Assembly (NCBI RefSeq): GCF_000237825.1
Contig: NZ_CM001377.1
Location: forward strand, 1,178,001 to 1,242,000
Direction: 5' to 3'
Origin: Thermanaerovibrio velox DSM 12556
GTDB lineage: Bacteria > Synergistota > Synergistia > Synergistales > Synergistaceae
Length of the DNA: 64,000 nt
Shown: positions 7,022 through 16,177 of the stretch, piece by piece
How positions within the stretch are numbered: position 1 is the first letter of the stretch
Layout: the number at the start of each line of letters is the position of its first letter
The notes under the pieces: model-generated
Told to the model about the DNA's origin: nothing
What the model saw: only the letters and a program-made list of their open reading frames with translations
The model's database searches: none
Position numbers and translations under genes: made by a program

Positions 7022-9670
7022 CTACTCCCCCTTACCACAGCAGTGCTTATACTTGCGCCCGCTCCCGCAGGGACACGGGTCGTTCCTTCCCACCTTCACA
7101 CCCCGCCTGGCAGGGGCCATCGGGCGCTCTTCCTCACCGCCGGAACCACCTATAAAGAGTGGTCCACGCCCCTCCTCCACCCTGACCGGGCGACGCTCCT
7201 GAACAACCCTTACCCGGAGAGCCAGCTCGCTGAAACCCTCCCTCACCCGGTCGAGCATCTCCTTGAAGAGGTTAAACGACTCAAACTGGTACTCCACCAG
7301 CGGGTCCTTCTGACCTATGGCCCTAAGGCCTATGCCACGCCTGAGCTCGTCCATGGCCAAAAGGTGTTCCTTCCAGTGAGAGTCGAGAACGTTCAAAAGC
7401 AGGAAGCGGAAAAGCTCTCTGGCGTTCTCCTCCCCAAGCTCACTCACCTTCGCAATAAACGCCTGGCGCACCATCTCAAGCACCCGATCCCTGGCCTCCT
7501 GGGGCTCCAAGCCCAGGTCGGCACGGAGTGGCTCGTCCAAACCGGGACCGAATATCGCCCTTAACCTTATGGCACACCGTTCCCTGTCAAAACCGCCATC
7601 ATCCCCAGAGGTAAGATGGGAATCGAAAACCGATGCCACCGTGTCCTCCAGTATAGACCATGCCCTGTCTGTAAGGTTCTGATCCGTCAATATCTCCTGC
7701 CGCTCCTTATAAACCGCCTCACGCTGCTGATTCATAACGTTATCATAGGCCAGGAGCTGCTTCCGTATGTCAAAATGCATCTGTTCAACCTTGCGCTGGG
7801 CGTTCTCTATGGCCTTGGTCAGGAAGGAGTGCTCAACCGACTCCCCCTCCTCCATCCCCAGCTTGGACATGAGCCCCTGGATCCGTTCGGATCCGAAAAG
7901 CCTCAACAGGTCGTCCTCCAGGGAGATGAAGAAGCGGCTCTCGCCGGGATCCCCCTGACGGCCAGCGCGCCCCCTAAGCTGGTTATCTATCCGCCGGGAC
8001 TCGTGGCGTTCGGTGCCGAGTATGCAGAGCCCCCCGGCGTCAAGGACCTTCTTGCGCTCCTCCTCGCATTGAACGGTGAACCTGTCCAATATCACCCGGT
8101 ACTCCTCCGGCGACTGGTCCGGGTCTATCCCCTTGGCCGCTGCCTCCTCCAGGGCGAGGAACTTGGGGTTGCCGCCCAAGAGTATGTCCGTACCACGTCC
8201 CGCCATGTTAGTAGCCACCGTAACAGCCCCAAAACGCCCCGCCTGGGCCACTATAGCGGCCTCCTTGTCATGGAACTTGGCGTTCAGCACATGATGAGGT
8301 ATCTTCCTGGCCTTAAGGAGCTTGCTCACCCGCTCGGAGTTCTCTATCGAGGCGGTTCCAACCAAAACCGGCTGCCCCGCCCGGTGACGCTCCTCCACAA
8401 AGTCCGCCACCGCATTGTACTTCTCCCTCTGGGTCCTGAAGATCACGTCCGGGTGATCCACCCTTATCATGGGCCTGTGGGTTGGGATCACCACCACATC
8501 CATGCCGTATATCTCCTTGAACTCCTCCGCCTCAGTCGCGGCGGTTCCGGTCATGCCCGACAGCTTCCGGTACATACGGAAGTAGTTCTGCAGGGTTATG
8601 GTGGCAAGGGTCTGGCTTTCCTTGCCTATCTGAACCCTCTCCTTGGCCTCTATGGCCTGATGCAAACCATCGGAATAACGGCGACCGAACATGAGCCTAC
8701 CGGTGAACTCGTCAACTATTACGATTTCTCCGTCCTTCACAACGTAGTGCACATCCCGCTGGAAGAGGTGATGAGCCTTGAGGGCCTGGATCACCTTATG
8801 AGCCAGCTCGGACATACCGTAATCGCTGAAAAGGTTGGGAACCTTCAATATCTCCTCGCAACGGGCTATACCCCGCTCCGTAAGGGCCACGTTCCTCTCC
8901 TTCTCATCCACCTCGAAGTCCTCGCCCTTCCTCAATGCCCTGGCACAGGAATCCGCTATCCTGTAGGGCTCCACGCTGTCCTCGGAGGGACCGGATATTA
9001 TAAGCGGCGTCCTGGCCTCGTCTATGAGAATGGAGTCGACCTCGTCAACCAGGCAGTACCAATGCCCCCTCTGAACCTGGGATGCCTTAGACAAAGCCAT
9101 GTTGTCCCTTAGATAATCAAAACCAAACTCGCTGTTGGTCCCGTAGGTAATGTCCGCCCTATAGGCGGCAAAACGGTCCTCCTGGGACATGAAAGGTTCT
9201 ATGACCCCCACGGTGAGCCCAAGTCCACGGTACACCGGCCCCATCCATTCCGCGTCCCTCCGGGCCAGATAGTCGTTGACCGTTATAACGTGAACCCCCT
9301 TGCCCTCCAGCGCATTAAGCGCCACAGAAAGGGTAGCCACCAATGTCTTACCCTCACCGGTCTTCATCTCCGCTATCTTGCCCTCATGAAGGGCCATGCC
9401 CCCCATTAGCTGGACGTCAAAGTGCCTAAGTCCAAGCTTGCGCCGGGAGACCTCCCGGACCCGGGCAAACATCTCCGGAAGAAGCTGATCCAAGGTCTCC
9501 CCTTCGGAGAGCCTTCGTCGGAACTCCACTGCGGTCCCCTCAAGCTCCTGGTCCGACATGGCAGATACCTGACCCTCCAGGGCATTTACGGTCTCCACCA
9601 CGCGGCGGTACCTCGAAAGGGCCCTGTCGTTGGGGTCAAGCCCCAGGACCTTAAGTATGCCTTTTAACAT
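7022..9670 (-). CDS. secA: Preprotein translocase ATPase SecA
   Basis: About 882 residues from the ATG at 9668-9670 (MLKGILKVLGLDPNDRALSR). The frame is open 8 codons further, but AAAGGTGGG lies correctly for this ATG. Visible elements in order are Walker A (KTGEGKTLVATL), the DEVDS motif (CLVDEVDSILIDEART), helicase motifs (GTDILLGG, LRGRAGRQGDPGESRFF), the helical scaffold, and a C-terminal zinc SEC-C tail (DPCPCGSGRKYKHCC). It drives post-translational export through SecYEG. It follows the pse genes by about 50 nt and precedes a gene for a predicted exported protein. Confidence 0.98.
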   Translation of the reverse strand: MLKGILKVLGLDPNDRALSRYRRVVETVNALEGQVSAMSDQELEGTAVEFRRRLSEGETLDQLLPEMFARVREVSRRKLGLRHFDVQLMGGMALHEGKIAEMKTGEGKTLVATLSVALNALEGKGVHVITVNDYLARRDAEWMGPVYRGLGLTVGVIEPFMSQEDRFAAYRADITYGTNSEFGFDYLRDNMALSKASQVQRGHWYCLVDEVDSILIDEARTPLIISGPSEDSVEPYRIADSCARALRKGEDFEVDEKERNVALTERGIARCEEILKVPNLFSDYGMSELAHKVIQALKAHHLFQRDVHYVVKDGEIVIVDEFTGRLMFGRRYSDGLHQAIEAKERVQIGKESQTLATITLQNYFRMYRKLSGMTGTAATEAEEFKEIYGMDVVVIPTHRPMIRVDHPDVIFRTQREKYNAVADFVEERHRAGQPVLVGTASIENSERVSKLLKARKIPHHVLNAKFHDKEAAIVAQAGRFGAVTVATNMAGRGTDILLGGNPKFLALEEAAAKGIDPDQSPEEYRVILDRFTVQCEEERKKVLDAGGLCILGTERHESRRIDNQLRGRAGRQGDPGESRFFISLEDDLLRLFGSERIQGLMSKLGMEEGESVEHSFLTKAIENAQRKVEQMHFDIRKQLLAYDNVMNQQREAVYKERQEILTDQNLTDRAWSILEDTVASVFDSHLTSGDDGGFDRERCAIRLRAIFGPGLDEPLRADLGLEPQEARDRVLEMVRQAFIAKVSELGEENARELFRFLLLNVLDSHWKEHLLAMDELRRGIGLRAIGQKDPLVEYQFESFNLFKEMLDRVREGFSELALRVRVVQERRPVRVEEGRGPLFIGGSGGEEERPMAPARRGVKVGRNDPCPCGSGRKYKHCCGKGE

Positions 9671-9720
9671 CCCGATTCCCACCTTTCGGCCCAAAGGCCA
9701 TAAAAAGCTTAACCGTCAGA

Positions 9721-10743
9721 TTATATCCCATGACAGGGATTGAGCCGAAACGTCTCCAGCAGCTCCGTCGCCGCTCTAAGCGCCCCCCTTGGGTTCACCA
9801 CGTCTGCGGGGGGAACAAACATTGCATCCAAGGCCCTGCGCAGATCCTCAGATCCCCAGGAGCCCCATGGACCCAGGTTTATCCCAAGCCCCATCCTCCC
9901 TATGGCCTCACCGGTTGCAAGCTGGTTGTCCGCCACCTGAAACACCACCACCGGCTTCCGAAGCCCCAAAGCCTCATAGGCGGTTACACTTGACGTGCAG
10001 ATCACTCCCCTGGAACCAGCTATCCTGCTCGGAAGGTCCACGGGGGAGAAGAGAAGCCTCACCGATGGTGCCCCCCGCGCAGCCTCCTCAGCCTCCCTCC
10101 GGGTGCTCATATCCGCCATGGGGCCTATAACCACGTCCACCGCTGGAAGACCAAGGCCATTCCACCAGCGAACCAACTGAGGCGTTACCCCAAGGGGATC
10201 CGCAGCACCAGCCACCACCAGGTATCTTGCTCCACAAGCGCTCTTCAGGCCCCAGAAGGGTTCCCTTAGGAGGGCGTACCCAGGCCCCAACATCAGCCCA
10301 CATCGGTCACTTGAATACCCAAGCCCATCGGCCCCCAGGCTGTAGTTAATGACCCCCCGGCAGTGCAGCTCCACCGAGTAGCTCCTCAGGTCATCGATCA
10401 CAACCACAGGCGAAACGGAGCCAAGCTCATCAAGCAAAGCTTCCCCCGCCTGGTAGCTATCCACCACACATAACAAGGGGGTTGAGGAACGCAAGAAACT
10501 CAGGGCATCCTCAAATCCCCCGCCGAAAGGATCCTCTATCGAAAAAAAGCTCCCCGGGCCCCCAAGGAGCCCCTGGTGGGAGAAGAACTCCACCGCCCCA
10601 GGGTTGCCGACCAGGCCCACGGGAACCCCAAGCCTTAGAAACCCCTGGGCCAGGGCCGCAGATCTAACCACGTGGCCGCCACCTACCCCGCCACCCCCAT
10701 GGGTAAGAAAAACGACTTTCAAGCGACCTAGCAAAGGCGTCAA
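9721..10743 (-). CDS. pseG: PseG-like UDP-sugar hydrolase (pseudaminic acid pathway)
   Basis: 340 residues with a glycosyltransferase-28-like fold: GGGGVGGGHVVRSAALAQGF near residue 16 carries the GxGHxxR motif of PseG, followed by VVIDDLRSY and a C-domain with ICTSSVTAYEALGLRKPVVVF. PseG removes UDP from UDP-2,4-diacetamido-trideoxy-altropyranose. The start is TTG, overlapping the stop of pseH as TTGA, so the two are coupled. The assignment rests on the GxGH motif and on lying next to pseH and pseI. Confidence 0.85.
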   Translation of the reverse strand: MTPLLGRLKVVFLTHGGGGVGGGHVVRSAALAQGFLRLGVPVGLVGNPGAVEFFSHQGLLGGPGSFFSIEDPFGGGFEDALSFLRSSTPLLCVVDSYQAGEALLDELGSVSPVVVIDDLRSYSVELHCRGVINYSLGADGLGYSSDRCGLMLGPGYALLREPFWGLKSACGARYLVVAGAADPLGVTPQLVRWWNGLGLPAVDVVIGPMADMSTRREAEEAARGAPSVRLLFSPVDLPSRIAGSRGVICTSSVTAYEALGLRKPVVVFQVADNQLATGEAIGRMGLGINLGPWGSWGSEDLRRALDAMFVPPADVVNPRGALRAATELLETFRLNPCHGI

Positions 10744-11297
10744 GATAAACCCTCTTCAGCCATGCCCTTGAGATCATCCCTGATCTCAGCCCAACGCTTC
10801 CTGAAGGCCGCGATCCAATAAACGTCCTCCCACCTTTGATCCCTAAAAATGTGCCTCTCAAAACGACCCTCGAGATGAAAGCCAAATCGGAGGTACAACG
10901 ACAAGGCCCCCACGTTGGAAGCCAAAACAGAGGTAAAAAGCCGCTCCAGCCCTTCATCCTCAAAGCCCCACTCCATAAGGCTGTAAAGCATGTGTTTTGA
11001 CAACCCTCTGTTCAAGAAACGCTCGTCACCTATGTACATCCCCCAGTCGCTCCTAAGGGACACCCTGTCAATATCCTTTAGCGTTATGACCCCAAAAGCC
11101 TCCTCCCCCATAAAGGCAACCCGTACCATCTGCCTCTTGAGCGGAGATGCGAGGGAATCCAGCCAACGCAGGTGCTCCTCCTCCGTTATCAGCGCATCAC
11201 TGAGCATGCCCCTCCTTACCCTGTGGCTGTTCCTCCACTCCAGAACCCTCATGGCCACCGGAGGCCTCACTTCCAGGATATCTACGTACCGGATCAT
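10740..11297 (-). CDS. pseH: PseH-like GNAT N-acetyltransferase
   Basis: 185 residues of the RimJ/RimL-type GNAT fold: WRNSHRVRRGMLSD at the N-terminus, LRSDWGMYIGDERFLNRGLS forming the acetyl-CoA-binding region, and the C-terminal LASNVGALSLYLRFGF signature. In the pseudaminic pathway PseH acetylates the 4-amino group of the UDP-sugar made by PseC. It is 1 nt from pseI and overlaps pseG by 4 nt, which supports PseH over a generic acetyltransferase. Confidence 0.85.
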   Translation of the reverse strand: MIRYVDILEVRPPVAMRVLEWRNSHRVRRGMLSDALITEEEHLRWLDSLASPLKRQMVRVAFMGEEAFGVITLKDIDRVSLRSDWGMYIGDERFLNRGLSKHMLYSLMEWGFEDEGLERLFTSVLASNVGALSLYLRFGFHLEGRFERHIFRDQRWEDVYWIAAFRKRWAEIRDDLKGMAEEGLS

Positions 11298-11298
11298 G

Positions 11299-12330
11299 TC
11301 AGATCATCTCCCAGGTTATCCACTGATCCGCCGCTATGTCCACCTTGGCCTCCCGACCCACAACCAGATGCATGAACTTGGGCCTTATGCCGTACCCAGG
11401 CCGCTTTACCGTGAGCATCTCCTGGGTTATAACGCTTCCGGCGGGGATGTCCACCGCCGCATGGATGCTGCGACGGGCCTTCTCGTAAAACTCCATCTCC
11501 TCTTTAGATGGACCAAGCTTGCGCCCGTCCCCCATGGCGGACTCCACATCCCTTATCTGCCGAACCAAATCCTTGAGCTCCCCGGGCTCTATGGCGAAGG
11601 GATGATCCGGCCCCTCCATACCTCGATCCATGGTGAAGTGCTTCTCTATGATCTGGGCCCCCATGGCAACCGCAGCAACGCTTATGTGTATGCCAATGGT
11701 GTGATCCGAAAGCCCCGTTGGGGTGCCAAAGGCCCTTCGGATGGTTTCCATGCTCCGGAGGTTCATTATGGACGGAGATGCGGGGTATGCGGAGGCACAC
11801 TGCAGAAAAGCCACATCACCGTTACCCTTCCCCAGGCACGCCATATATGCGTCCTCTATCTCCTCCATGGTGGCAAGGCCAGTGGATATTATCATGGGCT
11901 TCCCCTTAGAGGCACAGTACTTTATCAGAGGTAGGTCCACTATCTCAAACGAGGCTATCTTGAAGATCGGACTAACCTGATCCAGCTCGTCCACCGCCTC
12001 GAAGTCAAAAGGCGTGGCAAAGAACACAACCCCCCGTTCAGCACATCGCTTGGCCAAATCTGGCAACCAATCCCGCGGGGTCTCTATCTCCTTTATCAGA
12101 CTGAAAAGATCCTTGGAGTACCCCGAGTGCCTGGGTGTCCTTCGGGAGTACAGGCTCTCGGCGCTGTATATCTGAAACTTAACCGCATCCGCCCCCGCCT
12201 CTGCGGCGGCATCTATTAGCTCCATGGCCAGGGGAAGAGACCTGTTGTGATTAGATCCAACCTCGGCTATTATGAAACACCTTTGACCGTCTCCGATCTT
12301 GATCCCATTTTCAAGGTTTATAACCCCCAT
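11299..12330 (-). CDS. pseI: Pseudaminic acid synthase
   Basis: 343 residues. The N-terminal NeuB TIM barrel has IIAEVGSNHN and AGADAVKFQ near the start, FFATPFD and STGLATMEEI in the middle, and GLSDHT. The C-terminal SAF antifreeze-like domain includes SIHAAVDIPAGSVITQEML. It condenses the PseG product with phosphoenolpyruvate to pseudaminic acid, a nonulosonic acid used on flagellins and surface glycans. NeuB and LegI are close relatives; pseH and pseG next door favour PseI. It is first in the operon, with its own promoter about 120 nt upstream. Confidence 0.88.
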   Translation of the reverse strand: MGVINLENGIKIGDGQRCFIIAEVGSNHNRSLPLAMELIDAAAEAGADAVKFQIYSAESLYSRRTPRHSGYSKDLFSLIKEIETPRDWLPDLAKRCAERGVVFFATPFDFEAVDELDQVSPIFKIASFEIVDLPLIKYCASKGKPMIISTGLATMEEIEDAYMACLGKGNGDVAFLQCASAYPASPSIMNLRSMETIRRAFGTPTGLSDHTIGIHISVAAVAMGAQIIEKHFTMDRGMEGPDHPFAIEPGELKDLVRQIRDVESAMGDGRKLGPSKEEMEFYEKARRSIHAAVDIPAGSVITQEMLTVKRPGYGIRPKFMHLVVGREAKVDIAADQWITWEMI

Positions 12331-12449
12331 ATCTCAATCCCCACCCTTCACGCAAGCATCCCAACACCTACAACGCTGTAATCGGTCAAAATAACGGCTG
12401 CTTCTTACACACCAGCGTTACGCCCCCTGTAGAGGTCCACCAGAGCTAA

Positions 12450-12478
12450 ATCATATCCACCCGGTGCTACATGTACAA
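12450..12478 (-). promoter_or_regulatory. Promoter of the pse operon
   Basis: The minus strand reads TTGTAC (12473-12478), a 17-nt spacer, then TATGAT (12450-12455). It lies just past the tryptophanase terminator and leaves a 5' leader of about 110 nt before pseI. The 280-nt gap 12331-12610 holds only this promoter, the leader and the terminator. Confidence 0.6.
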
Positions 12479-12504
12479 GGAGTTATAATGACGGGCTCAA
12501 ACAG

Positions 12505-12535
12505 TAAGAAGAAGGGGCCGGCTCACGCCGGCCCC
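12505..12535 (-). terminator. Rho-independent terminator of the tryptophanase gene
   Basis: A perfect 9-bp GC stem (GGGGCCGGC / GCCGGCCCC, 12514-12535) with a 4-nt loop is followed on the minus strand by TTCTTCTT. It is about 75 nt after the tnaA-like stop codon. Confidence 0.85.
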
Positions 12536-12610
12536 TGGGTCGTTTGGCTTCAAGCTTGCGATCAACGCCTGGATCTAAGACAGCTCCACCTGGAGATCTA
12601 GTCTAACATC

Positions 12611-14005
12611 TTAAAGGCTTACCGGGCTCAGATGGGCAAGGAAATGGTGAAGCCCCTTCGCAGCCGGCGCAAAGTCGACCTTAAGACCGTACCGGATGCT
12701 ATCCCGCCTCTTATAGACGTTGATTATGGTCTCCGCCACGTACTCCATGTGGCTGTTGGTGTAGGTCCTGCGGTTTATGGCAAGCCGGAAGAGCTCCAAC
12801 TTGGGGTATACGATCTCGCCGGTGGCCTCGTCCTCGGTGGCAAAGGCAAGGGCCCCAAGGCCTATTCCCCGAACCGCTCCCTCCCGGTAGACCTCTACCC
12901 CCAGCACGTCGGCAGGATAGTACTTCTGGGGTATGTGGGGGAGGAACGCGGCGGCATCGATGAATATGGCATGTCCGCCGGCGGGCTTAACGAAGGGCAC
13001 ACCCGCCTCGTCCAACAGGTCCCCAAGGTACGCCACCTGGGCCACCCGGTGGGCCAGGTAGTCCTCCTGGACCATCTCCCTGAGGCCCTGGGCCAGACAC
13101 TCCAAGTCCCTGCCCGCAAGGCCGCCGTAGGTGGCAAAGCCCTCGAAGAGGATCACCCGGGGCAATATCTTGTAGTAGAGGTCCTCGGTCCTGGTGCAGA
13201 CAAGACCGCCTATGTTAACAAGCGGGTCCTTCTTGGCGGATACGGTGATGGCATCGGCACAGTCCATGCAGGCCTTAAGTATCTGGGCCACCGTCATGTC
13301 CTTGCAGGCTTCCTCGCGGGTCTTGATGAAGTAGGCGTTCTCCGCCATCCTAGCGGCATCCAGGAAGAGGGGGATACCGTACTTATCCGCCACCTTACGG
13401 ACCTCCCGCAGGTTCTCAAGGCTCACCGGCTGGCCGCCACCGGAGTTGTTGGTTATGGTGACCATGATCAGGGGAATTCGCTCCACCCCGTAGGTCTTTA
13501 TGGCGTTCTCAAGCTTGGCTATGTCCACATTGCCCTTGAAGGGATGGTACTTGGCGGGATCATAGGCCTCGTCGATAACGCAGTCCACCGGCTCGGCACC
13601 AACGTTGAAGATGTGGGCCCTGGTGGTGTCAAAGGGCATGTTGAAGGGAATCCTGTCCCCGGGCTTGACGAGGGAACCAAAGGTCACGTTCTCCGCCGCC
13701 CGACCCTGATGGCACGGTATCACGTAGTCAAAACCCAGCACATCCTTTACGGCCTCCTTCAGGGCATAGAAGCTGGTGGCCCCGGCGTAGGCCTCATCGC
13801 CCCTCATGAGAGCCGCCCACTGCTGCTTGCTCATGGCACCGGTACCCGAGTCGGTAAGAAGGTCGATGTAAACGTCCTCGGACCTCAAACCGAAGAGGTT
13901 GAAGTGCCCCCGCTTAAGCGCCTCCTCCCTCTGGGCCTTGTCCGGAATGGACACGGGCTCCACCATCTTGATGCGAAAAGGTTCCGGCTGAATGCGTCTG
14001 ACCAC
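12611..14005 (-). CDS. tnaA: Tryptophanase (beta-eliminating lyase family)
   Basis: A 464-residue PLP enzyme of the tryptophanase/tyrosine phenol-lyase family. PEPFRIKMVEPV starts the protein, YIDLLTDSGTGAMS follows near 47, RGDEAYAG near 68, and SAKKDPLVN near 256 holds the PLP lysine. The end has RLAINRRTYTNSHM. Tyrosine phenol-lyases carry an Arg in a C-terminal MERG motif that binds the phenol hydroxyl; here the matching place reads GIGLG, like the hydrophobic residue of tryptophanases. That favours indole formation from tryptophan with release of pyruvate and ammonia. GTG start with GGGAGG upstream. It is monocistronic, with its own terminator. No TnaC-like leader peptide was recognised in the 200 nt upstream. 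Confidence 0.88.
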   Translation of the reverse strand: MVRRIQPEPFRIKMVEPVSIPDKAQREEALKRGHFNLFGLRSEDVYIDLLTDSGTGAMSKQQWAALMRGDEAYAGATSFYALKEAVKDVLGFDYVIPCHQGRAAENVTFGSLVKPGDRIPFNMPFDTTRAHIFNVGAEPVDCVIDEAYDPAKYHPFKGNVDIAKLENAIKTYGVERIPLIMVTITNNSGGGQPVSLENLREVRKVADKYGIPLFLDAARMAENAYFIKTREEACKDMTVAQILKACMDCADAITVSAKKDPLVNIGGLVCTRTEDLYYKILPRVILFEGFATYGGLAGRDLECLAQGLREMVQEDYLAHRVAQVAYLGDLLDEAGVPFVKPAGGHAIFIDAAAFLPHIPQKYYPADVLGVEVYREGAVRGIGLGALAFATEDEATGEIVYPKLELFRLAINRRTYTNSHMEYVAETIINVYKRRDSIRYGLKVDFAPAAKGLHHFLAHLSPVSL

Positions 14006-14063
14006 TTTGGGATCCTCCCTTGACTGGTCTTCTGCTCTGCTGGGCTAAGGACTGCTCTCAAGC

Positions 14064-14075
14064 TCAACTGGTTGA
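14064..14075. promoter_or_regulatory. Short inverted repeat upstream of tryptophanase
   Basis: TCAAC-TG-GTTGA lies 60-70 nt upstream of the tryptophanase start. It could be an operator half-site pair. The 200-nt gap 14006-14207 otherwise shows no convincing -35/-10 pair, leader peptide or RNA gene. Confidence 0.25.
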
Positions 14076-14207
14076 CAGAGAAAGGCTAGCACCTAAATTC
14101 ACAAAAATCAAGCCTCAACACACAAAACCCCCGGAAACGTTACAAAAATGGATCTCTCCAATGGGACGAAGTCATTTGGGGTATCCACAGGGCTTCAAGG
14201 GGCAGCC

Positions 14208-15455
14208 CTACAACATCATCCTGGCAAACACCTTGGCCTCGTTTAACATGTGGGAGATCTCCGCATACTCGTCCGGCATGTGAGCGGTATCCGCCTCCTG
14301 GGCCCATACCACCGCAGGCATGCCAGCCTCCCGGAAGAAGGCGGCACAGGTGCCCCCTCCTATCCCCCCAACCCGCGGCTTGACCTTGAGGACATCCTCC
14401 ACCGCATCCTTGAGAAGCACCACCACCGGAGAACCGGGATCCGTAGCCCCCGCCGGCTCACCCCTCTGAAGGAACCGATAGGAGATCTTGGCACCAAAAG
14501 CATCCTGGGCCTTCTTGACCTCGCCGGCAAATACCCTCTCCACATCTTCTACCTTAACGTGGGGAAGCACCCGACAGTCCAGGCAGAAGACCTCCTTACC
14601 AGGAATGGTGTTCACGTTTCCAACGTTCGCCAACCTCCTGGTGGGCTCAAATGTAGAATACGAAGGCTCAAACAAAGGATCCTCCTCCGGGAAAGCCCCC
14701 CTAAGAGCCCGGTCCAACGCCACGGAAAGCTCGTTGGCAACCCGACAGGCGTTAAGCCCCTGATCAGGCCGGCTCGCGTGAACCTGACAACCCTCAACCT
14801 GAAACTCCAACCAAAGGATGGTCTTCTCCGCCACCTCTATGAAGTCACCAGATTCAGTTCCCCCATCGGGAACCACTATCAAGTCCGATGGATCGAACAA
14901 ATCCCGGTGCTCCCTCAGGAGAAAACCTATCCCGTGTTGGCTTCCCACCTCTTCATCAGACACGAAGGCAATACAAACCTCCCTACGGGGCCCTCCGCTT
15001 TCCATCACCGCCTTGAGGGCGAACAGGGACGCCACCAACTCCTGGCCGTTATCGTTGGACCCCCGTCCGTATAACCGCCCCCCCTCCAACACAGGCTCAA
15101 AGGGATCAAACCTCCAAAGAGACCGGTCACCCTCAGGGACCACGTCCATGTGGGTGAAGATCCAAAGCCTGCCGGATGAACGGTCCGCGCCCCCAACCCT
15201 TACCACCAAATTGGGCCTTATACCCCCCTTGGCCCTGGGATCCTTTGAGTCATACCTCTCAACTACCCCCAACCCAAGGGACGATACCAGGGACTCTATG
15301 AAAAGCGCCTTGTCATGCTCCCCCTCTCCTCCATCCTCAGGGGAAACCGCAGGACGCCTCACCAGCTCCGACAAGGCATAAACCATGGCCCCCTCCATGG
15401 AGGCTATCCTAGCGTCCAACGCTTCAAAACCCTTGCCCAACAAAAACACCCCCAT
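14208..15455 (-). CDS. M20 family metallopeptidase/deacylase
   Basis: About 415 residues from the ATG at 15453-15455, chosen because AAGGA lies 8 nt before it; an ATG 11 codons upstream lacks a ribosome binding site. M20 signs in order: TGHMD-type WIFTHMDVVPEGD, a YGRGSNDNGQ second metal segment, FVSDEEVGSQHG with the catalytic and metal acids, VPDGG, and a C-terminal HMPDEYAEI metal His. The active site uses two zinc ions. Members hydrolyse dipeptides, N-acyl amino acids or similar amides; the GTE/SHR-type spacing resembles the dipeptidase/SapEP group, but the substrate cannot be read. It follows pgsA in the same direction. Confidence 0.85.
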   Translation of the reverse strand: MGVFLLGKGFEALDARIASMEGAMVYALSELVRRPAVSPEDGGEGEHDKALFIESLVSSLGLGVVERYDSKDPRAKGGIRPNLVVRVGGADRSSGRLWIFTHMDVVPEGDRSLWRFDPFEPVLEGGRLYGRGSNDNGQELVASLFALKAVMESGGPRREVCIAFVSDEEVGSQHGIGFLLREHRDLFDPSDLIVVPDGGTESGDFIEVAEKTILWLEFQVEGCQVHASRPDQGLNACRVANELSVALDRALRGAFPEEDPLFEPSYSTFEPTRRLANVGNVNTIPGKEVFCLDCRVLPHVKVEDVERVFAGEVKKAQDAFGAKISYRFLQRGEPAGATDPGSPVVVLLKDAVEDVLKVKPRVGGIGGGTCAAFFREAGMPAVVWAQEADTAHMPDEYAEISHMLNEAKVFARMML

Positions 15456-15498
15456 AACAAGCGTCCTTAACGGGAACGGCAACCCCATATAACAGCCA

Positions 15499-16044
15499 TC
15501 AACGGCTCAACAGATCCTTCCCCTTCACAAGATAATCCATGCCGGACCAAACGGTGAGGGCCATCGCAATCCACATTACCCATATGCCCCCAGGAAGGTT
15601 CAATATCATCATGGATATCGCCACTATCTGGCTCACCGTCTTGGCCTTGCCACCCTTGCTGGCGGCTATCACTATGCCCTCCGCTGCAGCAACCATCCTA
15701 AGACCTGTCACTATAAACTCCCTGGAAACTATTACCACCACTATCCAAGCCGGAAGCCGCTGAAGCTCCACCAGGGATACCAACACAGCAGTCACCAGGA
15801 TCTTGTCCGCCAAGGGGTCTATGAACTTCCCAAGGTTCGTAACAATACCCCTTTTCCTCGCTATGTACCCATCCGCCGCATCGGTTATGGAGGCTATGAT
15901 GAACACCAACACCGCCAACAGGTCCCCCAGGGGAAGACCCCAAAAGTTCCCGAACTGGGTCCTCATGGTGAGGATCACCATCACCAAGGGAGCCAAGAAG
16001 ACCCTGGAAAGGCTTAGAAGGTTGGGTAGGTTCATGGAAGACAA
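15499..16044 (-). CDS. pgsA: CDP-diacylglycerol-glycerol-3-phosphate phosphatidyltransferase
   Basis: 181 residues with four to five membrane helices and the complete CDP-alcohol phosphatidyltransferase motif (D-x2-D-G-x2-A-R, x8, G-x3-D-x3-D) at about 55-80, written as DAADGYIARKRG and LGKFIDPLAD. It makes phosphatidylglycerophosphate, the first committed step to phosphatidylglycerol. The TTG at 16042-16044 is preferred because GGAGG lies 8 nt before it; an ATG three codons later has no such site. Confidence 0.92.
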   Translation of the reverse strand: MSSMNLPNLLSLSRVFLAPLVMVILTMRTQFGNFWGLPLGDLLAVLVFIIASITDAADGYIARKRGIVTNLGKFIDPLADKILVTAVLVSLVELQRLPAWIVVVIVSREFIVTGLRMVAAAEGIVIAASKGGKAKTVSQIVAISMMILNLPGGIWVMWIAMALTVWSGMDYLVKGKDLLSR

Positions 16045-16093
16045 GGCTTATCCCTCCGCAGAGATCCGGATTAACCCCAATGGGGCACATGCA

Positions 16094-16102
16094 TTTATAG
16101 CA
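16094..16102 (-). promoter_or_regulatory. Extended -10 promoter of pgsA
   Basis: The minus strand reads TGCTATAAA (TATAAA at 16094-16099). No good -35 is seen, as expected for an extended -10 promoter. It sits just beyond the liv operon terminator. Confidence 0.5.
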
Positions 16103-16130
16103 TATAATCAACACAAAAGGGGATCCCACT

Positions 16131-16151
16131 AAAAAAGGGGCCCAAGGCCCC
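16131..16151 (-). terminator. Rho-independent terminator of the liv operon
   Basis: GGGGCC / GGCCCC stem (16137-16151) with a 3-nt loop, followed on the minus strand by six T residues. It is about 30 nt after the livF stop. Confidence 0.9.
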
Positions 16152-16177
16152 TAAAACTTTGCGATATCCTTGTCCCA

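Noticed and set aside
7616-9112. 498-codon open frame on the plus strand opposite secA
   Set aside because: Shadow of the secA frame; very basic and His/Leu-rich product, no ribosome site.
12632-14023. 463-codon open frame on the plus strand opposite tryptophanase
   Set aside because: The opposite strand encodes a clear enzyme with catalytic motifs; the antisense frame is open because of codon bias and its product has no protein-like pattern.
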